Assembly (NCBI GenBank): GCA_004558205.1
Contig: SFDM01000056.1
Coordinates: 1-11,508, forward strand
DNA length: 11,508 nt
Source: Pyramidobacter piscolens
GTDB lineage: Bacteria > Synergistota > Synergistia > Synergistales > Dethiosulfovibrionaceae
Reading direction: 5' to 3'
Of this stretch, positions 6,705 to 11,508 are shown in pieces (positions within the stretch are counted from its first letter, which is position 1; each line of letters starts with the position of its first letter). The position numbers and the translations under genes were made by a program. The notes beneath the pieces are model-generated. The model did not search any database and was not told the origin of the DNA. It was given only the letters and a program-made list of their open reading frames with translations.

Positions 6705-7709
6705 TTACTTCGCGTTGGGGACCTCGGCGTTCCAGCGGGCCAGGAGGCGGTCCTTGTTTGCGGCGTCCCACACGTCGTCCTGGTCCACGAAGGTAAGCTC
6801 CGAAACCTTCTTCTCAATCACGGGCACCGTCACGTCGGCTCCCAGCGGGATCACGTACCAGCCGCCGATGATCTTCTGCCCCTTCTCGCTGAGCACCCAG
6901 TCGTAGAGCTTCTTCGCTTCCACAGGCTCGGGGCCGTTCTTCAGCAGCGACATGGAAGCCGTCTCGTAGCCCGCGCCGTCGGAAGGAACGGCGATCTGAA
7001 GAGGCGCGCCCTTGATCTTCAGCTTGATCTGATCGTGCAGATAGCCGATGGCGATGGGAATCTCGCCGATAGCGCAGGTCTTGCCCGGCGCCGAGCCCGA
7101 CTTGGTGTACTGGTCCATGGCCGCGTTCATCTTTTTCAGGAACTCAAAAGCCTTGTCCTCGTCGCCGCCGCAGATGCGGATGATGTTGGTCACCACGTTG
7201 TAGCCCGTGCCCGACGTGGCGGGGTTCGCCATGCGCACCTTCTTGGCGTACATGGGTTTCAGCATGTCAGTCCACTTGAGAGGCATTTCCAGCCCCAGTT
7301 CCTTGGCGCGGTCGGTGTTCATGACGAAGCAGATCGAGCCGAGATAAAGCCCCGACCAGTATCCATCGGGATCGCGGAATCGCGCCGGCACGTTCTGCGC
7401 GGCGACCTTCGAACGGTAGGGCGCCGTCAGGCCCTTGTTCTTTGCGTTGATGTGGAGCGTTCCCACGCCGCCGACCCAGATCGAAGCCTGAGGGTTCTCC
7501 TTCTCGGCCTCGATGCGCGTCACGGCCTCGCCGCTGGCGAGACGGACCCATTCCACCTTGATGCCCGTGTCCTTCTCGAAGGCGTCGAAGATTTCCTTCG
7601 CAAAAACTTCCTCGAGAGTCGTATAGGCTCTCACCTTATCCGCCGCCGCGGCGGGGACAGCGCAGCAGAGCGCGAGGACGAACAGCAGTGCCAATGCAAT
7701 TTTCTTCAC
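6705..7709 (-). CDS. Periplasmic substrate-binding protein of an FbpA/AfuA-like ABC importer
   Basis: A 334-residue solute receptor. Residues 1-23 are a type I signal peptide (MKKIALALLFVLALC..., Ala-rich cleavage site before DKVRAYTT). The remainder has the type II periplasmic binding fold of the family-1/Fbp-like cluster: EIFDAFEKDTGIKVEWVR near the start, ASIWVGGVGTLH (75-86), MANPATSGTGYN (160-171), YTKSGSAPGKTCAIGEIPIA (201-220), and GWYVIPLG (283-290). The paired tyrosines that coordinate iron in classic FbpA are not visible where expected; the region reads IAIGYLHDQ. Ferric iron is therefore unproven, and phosphorylated sugars or phosphonates, known for AfuA- and PhnS-like relatives, remain open. 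GTG start with AGGA seven bases upstream. First gene of the operon with the permease and ATPase; its own downstream hairpin (copy 4) may raise its mRNA level. Confidence 0.9.
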   Translation of the reverse strand: MKKIALALLFVLALCCAVPAAAADKVRAYTTLEEVFAKEIFDAFEKDTGIKVEWVRLASGEAVTRIEAEKENPQASIWVGGVGTLHINAKNKGLTAPYRSKVAAQNVPARFRDPDGYWSGLYLGSICFVMNTDRAKELGLEMPLKWTDMLKPMYAKKVRMANPATSGTGYNVVTNIIRICGGDEDKAFEFLKKMNAAMDQYTKSGSAPGKTCAIGEIPIAIGYLHDQIKLKIKGAPLQIAVPSDGAGYETASMSLLKNGPEPVEAKKLYDWVLSEKGQKIIGGWYVIPLGADVTVPVIEKKVSELTFVDQDDVWDAANKDRLLARWNAEVPNAK

Positions 7710-7893
7710 GATTTTTTCCTGCCTTTCCGAATGTGATAAAGTGTGGAACCGCCGGGAACGCTCCCGGAAAAAAGCCGGCTTCTGATTCGCTTTGTTAAGG
7801 TTATATTACCACAGATTGGACGGAGCGGGGGAAAAAAATACCCCCTCCGCGCCTCTCCAAAATGTTTCTTTACCCATAAAAAAGAGAGAACCT

Positions 7894-7918
7894 GCGAGGT
7901 TCGGCGAGTTCCCGCGAG
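7894..7918. repeat. Three GCGAG motifs at exact 10-bp spacing
   Basis: GCGAG occurs at 7894, 7904 and 7914, each followed by a T-rich dinucleotide context (GTTC, TTC, ATTT). The one-helical-turn spacing would put the three copies on the same DNA face. It lies about 190 bases upstream of the binding-protein start. No known binding protein is assigned. Confidence 0.35.
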
Positions 7919-7949
7919 ATTTTACACTTTATTCCAGCCAGAAAGGCCA

Positions 7950-7965
7950 TGTTCCACGTAGAACA
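7950..7965. promoter_or_regulatory. parS-like palindrome (possible ParB/Noc-type site)
   Basis: TGTTCCACGTAGAACA differs at a single base from the perfect palindrome TGTTCCACGTGGAACA and matches 14 of 16 positions of the ParB consensus TGTTNCACGTGAAACA. The flanking CA/TG extend the symmetry to 20 bp. The mismatch falls in the central CACGTG, where ParB is least tolerant, so function is uncertain. It lies in non-coding DNA upstream of the ABC operon. Confidence 0.4.
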
Positions 7966-7977
7966 TGAACGCGAAAC

Positions 7978-8084
7978 GCCCTCCCGCCGTTCCGAAAAGC
8001 CGGGTCAAAAGGTTGAATCGCAGCGGTTCGCCGAGGGCGCGAAGGAAAAACTTGAAGTTTTTTAGGGGTGGCGGGTTTTCCTTT
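7978..8084. repeat. Degenerate palindromic element, left half (copy 6), interrupted by copy 3
   Basis: The motif GAAAAGCCGGGTCAAAAGGT, then TGAATCGC and CGAGGGCGCGAAGGAAAAAC, follows the left-arm plan of the repeat family. The opposite arm appears beyond copy 3, at about 8385-8432 (reverse complement GAAAGCCACGCCGAAAGATC, then GGAACGCGAAGG). This is consistent with an older copy later split by copy 3. The similarity is weak and was judged by eye. Confidence 0.35.
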
Positions 8085-8378
8085 GATACTAATTCTTCAT
8101 TGATATGCTCAAATATCAAATCGAAGTGCCACGTCAAAAGATTTCAACGTAAAGAGCGCAAAGGCTCGCAAAGGAAAAACTAGAAAGGCTTTTAGAACCG
8201 AAAAAAATCAAGAAAAATATATAAATTACTATTACTTTAGCTCGCCTTTTGGGCTAATAATTTAGTTTTTGTTTTTCCTTTGCGTCCTTCGCGCCCTTTC
8301 TGTTCAGCCTTTGCGTTGAAATCCTTTGACCTTGATCTTCGGTTTCGTATTAAGTGTGTTAATAGGGAAGTTGGTATG
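8085..8378. repeat. Palindromic MITE-like element, copy 3
   Basis: About 294 bp, same orientation and plan as copies 1 and 2. The left end GATACTAATTCTTCATTG and the right end (opposite strand) CATACCAACTTCCCTATT are matching terminal repeats. Arms contain TCAAAAGATTTCAACGTAAAG and AAAGGATTTCAACGCAAAGG. Its right arm, 8270-8343, matches copy 1 at 1445-1518 at 72 of 74 positions, which indicates recent dispersal. It lies downstream of the recombinase gene. Confidence 0.82.
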
Positions 8379-8443
8379 AGTCCTCTGTTCTCTCCTCAGC
8401 GGCCTTCGCGTTCCGATCTTTCGGCGTGGCTTTCCGCGCCGCC

Positions 8444-9739
8444 CTAACCGTCGCAGGCGGGCCTTTTGCGCAAATTCACGAGGGCGGCGCTGAAATCCAG
8501 CCTGGATACGCCGTTTTTGTAAAAGTCGTCGGCCGTCAGGTGAGTGTAGGTGGTCTGCGCCGTGGTCTTCTGCGTGTGTCCCACCAAGGCGTTCACATAA
8601 TAGTCCGAGACGTTGGCGGCGTACAGCGCCGACGTGTAGTTGTGCCTGAGAGAGTGGAACACCTTGGACTCGTCCTTGATGTTCAGGTCCTTCAAGTATT
8701 GGGAGAAATGCTGCGAGATGGAGCAGGGGTGATAGGCCCACAGCCGGCCGCCGCCGGAAGCCGCCGTCTTCACGTAGTCGAGAAAGCCCGTGCGCAGCAG
8801 CGCCTTTGGCACCGGGACGTCGCGCAGGGCGTTTTTCGTCTTGCCCCTCCTGACCGAGATGTAGCAGACGCCCGAAGGCGTCCGGAGAACGTCGCCCGCC
8901 GTCAGCGCCGCGATCTCCGACACCCGGAGGCCGCAGGTCAGCGCGATGATCGGCGCGTAGTAGTGTACAGGCTTGTTCGACAGCGCCGGGCTGAAAATTT
9001 TTCGAAGCTCCTCGTCCGTAAAAAGAGTCCGGCTGCTCTCGTCGGCTTTGCAGCCCTTCAGGTCTTTCAGGGTTTTCAGCGCGTCCTCGGGGATTTTTAC
9101 GCGCTCCACCTCCTGGCAGTAATTGAAAAAGGACAGCAGCGCCGCCAGATAGGTCTTGACGCTGGCCGGTTTCATGCAGCGGCTCAGCTCCCTGTCGAGG
9201 CCGATCAGCGCGTCCTTGTCCAGGTCCCGGGGGTCCTGGGCCTTCAGGATTTGCGCGATGCGGCTCAGAGAAACAAAATGCCGGTTCAGCGTGGCCGGCT
9301 TGAGGTTTTTCACGTGTGAGTTGTATTCCAGGAACGCCTGCAATAACCTGTTCAGATCCTTCGGTTTCTGCGCGGGGGCCGCTTCCGCCGCCCGCGGCGG
9401 CGCGCATGGCGACGGGGGAGGGACCGGTCTGTTTTTGCGGCATGGCCGCAGAATCAGCTGTTCTATCTGTCTGCAGCAGAGCTGCTCGATTTCGTGGTTG
9501 ACGAAACGCTGCAGCTGCTCGCTGTCATATTCTTTATAAAGGCCGTCGGGATTGGTCAGCTCCCAGAAGAAGTTGTTCAGGAAGACCGTGATCGACGGCT
9601 CAATCCTCGCGGCCTGCTTTTTTCCATCGGTATGCACCGTATGGATGATGAACTCTTTCCCGTACCGTTCTTTTAAATACTTTGGAACACGTCTGCGGTA
9701 GCAGATGTTTCTATTCTCGCAAAGCACCAGATGCGGCAT
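8444..9739 (-). CDS. Tyrosine recombinase (phage-type integrase)
   Basis: Site-specific recombinase of 431 residues. The complete catalytic set is visible: Arg272 (CGLRVSEIAAL), Lys300 (VRRGKTKNALRDVPV), His362 and Arg365 (FHSLRHNYTS), His388 (VGHTQKTT) and nucleophile Tyr398 (TTYTHL). Residues about 128-215 form the SAM-like core-binding domain. The N terminus (NICYRRRVPKYLKERYGKEF) resembles the DUF6538-type N-terminal module of some integrases, and a Pro/Ala-rich linker follows at about 104-125. Start: the frame is open to 9769, but ATG at 9739 has GGAGGAG ten bases upstream, so I choose it. There is no excisionase, phage or transfer gene nearby and no tRNA or clear attachment repeat, so it is an orphan here. 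Palindromic elements lie on both sides (copy 3/6 and copy 5). Possible roles are a relic of a lost island, or action on sites elsewhere. Confidence 0.92.
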   Translation of the reverse strand: MPHLVLCENRNICYRRRVPKYLKERYGKEFIIHTVHTDGKKQAARIEPSITVFLNNFFWELTNPDGLYKEYDSEQLQRFVNHEIEQLCCRQIEQLILRPCRKNRPVPPPSPCAPPRAAEAAPAQKPKDLNRLLQAFLEYNSHVKNLKPATLNRHFVSLSRIAQILKAQDPRDLDKDALIGLDRELSRCMKPASVKTYLAALLSFFNYCQEVERVKIPEDALKTLKDLKGCKADESSRTLFTDEELRKIFSPALSNKPVHYYAPIIALTCGLRVSEIAALTAGDVLRTPSGVCYISVRRGKTKNALRDVPVPKALLRTGFLDYVKTAASGGGRLWAYHPCSISQHFSQYLKDLNIKDESKVFHSLRHNYTSALYAANVSDYYVNALVGHTQKTTAQTTYTHLTADDFYKNGVSRLDFSAALVNLRKRPACDG

Positions 9740-9911
9740 TTTCTCAATTCTCCTCCGATCCATGTTCATAATTTATCGTGTTATAGGGCATTTAAGGTAA
9801 ATTATCATATCATGATGTCGGGGCCCTGTTAATGCTTCAGTATAAATGACGTCATCGTTTGGATAGTAGAAATAATAATGTGCAACTGAAGTCTGAAGAT
9901 TCCGGTGCGAA
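9740..9911. other. Upstream region of the recombinase gene
   Basis: AT-rich non-coding DNA. On the minus strand TATAAC (9786-9781) is a possible -10 box, with a weak -35 about 17 bases upstream. ATCATATCATGAT near 9803-9815 is a small inverted repeat that could be an autoregulatory or recombinase-binding site. TGACGTCA (about 9847-9854) is an 8-bp palindrome. Nothing here is strong enough to assign. Confidence 0.3.
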
Positions 9912-10122
9912 GAGCAGCGGCGGTTCAAGCGCGGGGCAAAAGGTTTCAACGCCGATGGCGCGAAAAGCGCAAAGGAAAACAGAAGGGTTCTGAAAAGCGT
10001 GTCTTTAAAACAGTGCAGGCTGCGGCGGCATTCGGTTGCTTTTACGTATTGATTCAGGATCTGTTTTTCTTGGCGGCCATCGGCCCTTTCGCGCTGAAAG
10101 CTTTTGACCGTGTTGTTTGCCG
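9912..10122. repeat. Diverged palindromic element, copy 5
   Basis: About 210 bp. The left arm CAAAAGGTTTCAACGCCGAT, then GCGCAAAGGAAAACAGA, is mirrored on the opposite strand by TCAAAAGCTTTCAGCGCGAA, then GGGCCGATGG and AGAAAAACAGA. It has the same plan as copies 1-3 (a CAAAAG-TTTCAACGC arm, then an AAGGAAAAC word) but much diverged and with a GC-richer centre. It lies between the porin terminator and the recombinase gene. Confidence 0.6.
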
Positions 10123-10188
10123 ATGAAGCGCAATTCCTGTTCCGGCGCTCTTGCAGGCTATCCCTGCGCCGCAGCAGAGGCCCCGTCT

Positions 10189-10223
10189 AAAAAAAGCGGC
10201 AACCCCGAAAGGAGTTGCCGCTT
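10189..10223 (-). terminator. Rho-independent terminator of the porin-like gene
   Basis: A 10-bp stem (10194-10203 paired with 10214-10223) is extended by two more G-C pairs after one mismatch. The 4-base loop is TTTC on the transcribed (minus) strand, followed by seven T (10195-10189). It begins about 44 bases after the stop of the leftward gene. Confidence 0.9.
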
Positions 10224-10266
10224 GGTGTTCGCCGTTTGGACTAGGTACGTTTAAATAAAGGTTTGA

Positions 10267-11508
10267 TTAGAAGTTAAGCAGCGTGCGGAAGCGGATCTGG
10301 TTGTTGTCGTAATCCTTTGTGGAACTATCGAAGCCAACATCCAGGTTGTTGTAGGCCAGTTCGAAGTACAGTGCGGGGCTATACTGATAACCGACGCCAA
10401 TACTCCACTCTTTGAGGTTGCCAAAGTTGTCCATGTCGTACTTTACATAGCGTTCAAAGCTGCTCCACTTCTCATTCCACTTCTGAGCTGCTTTGACGAA
10501 GAACACGGACGTATCATCAGCGAAAACGCCGAGGTTATAGCCTTCCATGCTCCAGTCTTCGAAGTTGTTGAAAGCCCACGGCACGTTCTCCATGTAGAAG
10601 CCCTTGTCGATCTTGGCGTATTCAACCCACAGGCTGGTGAACTTCAACACGTCCTGATTGACGTCGAGGATAAGTTTCCAGCTCTTGGGGCTGTCGTTGT
10701 TGGAATCAAGGCGAGTGTCTTCTGCGATATCCTGGAAGTAGTAAGCGCCCTTCAGTTCGACGCCGCCCAGGAATTTGGCGCCAGCGCCTACCCAATAAGT
10801 TTTATACTGTCCGCCAATAGTCCACTTGGGATCTGTTTGTGCCCAGTAACCTGAGCCAGGCTTACCCACATTACCAGCGTCAATTTTTGTCCATGTATCG
10901 CTGCCAGCGCTAAGGGAATTATTGTTGTTGACGATGTAAGCGTTGGCGCTGAACCAGAACTTCTCATTAAAGTTCAGTTTCAAACGAGCGCCGTATTCCT
11001 CATTGCTTGCATTGGCAGTATAAACGTTGCCGCCCTTCTGAGAAGAAGCGAAGGCCTCAAAGTAGCCCATGCTGAAGTCCTTCTTGATGCTGAATCCGCG
11101 GTAGGTACCATCCATAAAGTAGGAATCGTTGTCGGCGTACAGACCGTCGTCGCCTTCCCAGTCAACATAGAAGGAACCACCTCTAACGGTGAAGCCTTCC
11201 CAACCCATGAAATCTTTGGCGGTGAACCACCAGCGGTCAAACTGGCCGCCGTGCCAGCGGGCATCAAAGGTAACCTTGTCGCTCAGATCCTTGTGAAGGA
11301 ACAGACGGGCACGGTTATGGGTAAAGCCAGTGTCCTTGTTGCCGCCAGTAGTAGTGGGATCCTTGTCCCACGCGTTGTAGTCAAAACGCATCTGTCCGGT
11401 GATCTTCCAGCCGCCCACGCCCTTCTCGAGCTTGGTAAGTCTGCTGTCAAACCCGTCGACGGTGACGCCGAGGGCTTCGAGTTCGGGCTGGAATTCGACG
11501 ACGAGGGC
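10267..11508 (-). CDS. Outer-membrane beta-barrel porin (SLH-porin type), 5' end outside the window
   Basis: The last 413 residues of an outer-membrane channel-type protein. The frame stays open to the right edge, so the true start and any signal peptide and SLH domain lie beyond 11508. The first residues seen (VEFQPELEALGVTVDGFDSR, then LTKLEK) look like the short coiled linker that joins an SLH domain to the barrel in Synergistota/Deinococcus-style porins. The rest alternates short amphipathic strands rich in Trp, Tyr, Phe, Asp and Asn with turns (for example WKITGQMRFDYNAW, NRARLFLHKDLSDKVTFDAR, FWFSANAYIVNNNN, IGVGYQYSPALYFELAYNNL). It ends in RFRTLLNF; a C-terminal Phe is the classic outer-membrane assembly signal. 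Terminated by a strong hairpin. The phylum suggestion and SLH domain are inference, since that part is not in the window. Confidence 0.85.
   Translation of the reverse strand, partial: ALVVEFQPELEALGVTVDGFDSRLTKLEKGVGGWKITGQMRFDYNAWDKDPTTTGGNKDTGFTHNRARLFLHKDLSDKVTFDARWHGGQFDRWWFTAKDFMGWEGFTVRGGSFYVDWEGDDGLYADNDSYFMDGTYRGFSIKKDFSMGYFEAFASSQKGGNVYTANASNEEYGARLKLNFNEKFWFSANAYIVNNNNSLSAGSDTWTKIDAGNVGKPGSGYWAQTDPKWTIGGQYKTYWVGAGAKFLGGVELKGAYYFQDIAEDTRLDSNNDSPKSWKLILDVNQDVLKFTSLWVEYAKIDKGFYMENVPWAFNNFEDWSMEGYNLGVFADDTSVFFVKAAQKWNEKWSSFERYVKYDMDNFGNLKEWSIGVGYQYSPALYFELAYNNLDVGFDSSTKDYDNNQIRFRTLLNF

Larger units (their letters stand above)
7710..8084. other. Gene-free leader and regulatory region upstream of the ABC operon
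   Basis: I see no gene here. On the minus strand TAATAT (7808-7803) is a possible -10 box for the operon, but no convincing -35 box precedes it. CCGGGA-ACGC-TCCCGG (7752-7767) is a perfect 6-bp hairpin in the leader without a U-tract. CGGAGCGGGGG (7821-7831) can pair with CCCCCTCCG (7841-7849), leaving a 2-base bulge. GAACCTGCGAGGTTC is a small hairpin near 7889-7903. A parS-like palindrome and a degenerate repeat fragment are listed separately. Confidence 0.5.

Noticed and set aside
7752..7767. Hairpin CCGGGA-ACGC-TCCCGG as an intrinsic terminator or attenuator
   Set aside because: In the direction of the operon no U-tract follows the stem; the T-run precedes it.
8085..8378. Target-site duplication flanking copy 3
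   Set aside because: I could not find a convincing direct repeat at the two edges; only the inverted terminal repeat itself is shared.
8426..9319. A 297-codon plus-strand frame opposite the recombinase
   Set aside because: Antisense shadow of a recombinase with a complete catalytic set; no recognisable domain and skewed composition.
9311..9326. Second parS-like CACGTG site
   Set aside because: Only about 11 of 16 positions fit, and it lies inside the recombinase coding region.

Overview
The window reads as a piece of a GC-rich, diderm, probably anaerobic bacterial chromosome. An RND-type periplasmic adaptor, a periplasmic binding-protein ABC importer and a C-terminal-Phe outer-membrane beta-barrel all imply an outer membrane. 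The barrel resembles the SLH-domain porins of Synergistota, so I lean to that phylum (Pyramidobacter or a relative). This is inference from protein style; there is no rRNA in the window.

Layout, left to right. 1-525 (+) is the C-terminal part of a HlyD-like efflux adaptor. It is followed by a short decayed copy of part of the same gene family (about 578-672) and a MarR-family regulator (735-1226, +). A 290-bp palindromic element (copy 1) separates this from a DMT/EamA permease (1559-2461, -). Between the permease and a 44-codon small gene (2642-2776, +) lies a compact divergent control region with two back-to-back promoters and a 23-bp operator-like palindrome. A bidirectional terminator (2791-2824) closes both the small gene and the operon that follows. 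That operon, transcribed leftward, is a three-gene ABC importer: binding protein (6705-7709), fused two-domain permease with an extra extracytoplasmic domain (4280-6448), and ATPase (2851-3960). Each internal gap is filled by a palindromic element (copies 4 and 2). A gene-poor stretch of about 730 bases (7710-8443) holds the importer's leader, a parS-like palindrome and copy 3, possibly inserted into an older relative. Next are a lone tyrosine recombinase (8444-9739, -), copy 5, a strong terminator, and the 3' part of the porin-like gene (10267-11508, -), which runs off the right edge.

The genes are mostly ordinary transport functions. The unusual content is the intergenic repeat family: five to six imperfect palindromes of about 180-295 bp in 11.5 kb, built from CGCAAAGG-like words, occupying most of the gaps between genes. 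The three best copies share an orientation, terminal inverted repeats and an AT-rich core, and two of them end exactly at the stop codon of the neighbouring gene. They look like non-autonomous mobile elements that also put very long hairpins into mRNAs.
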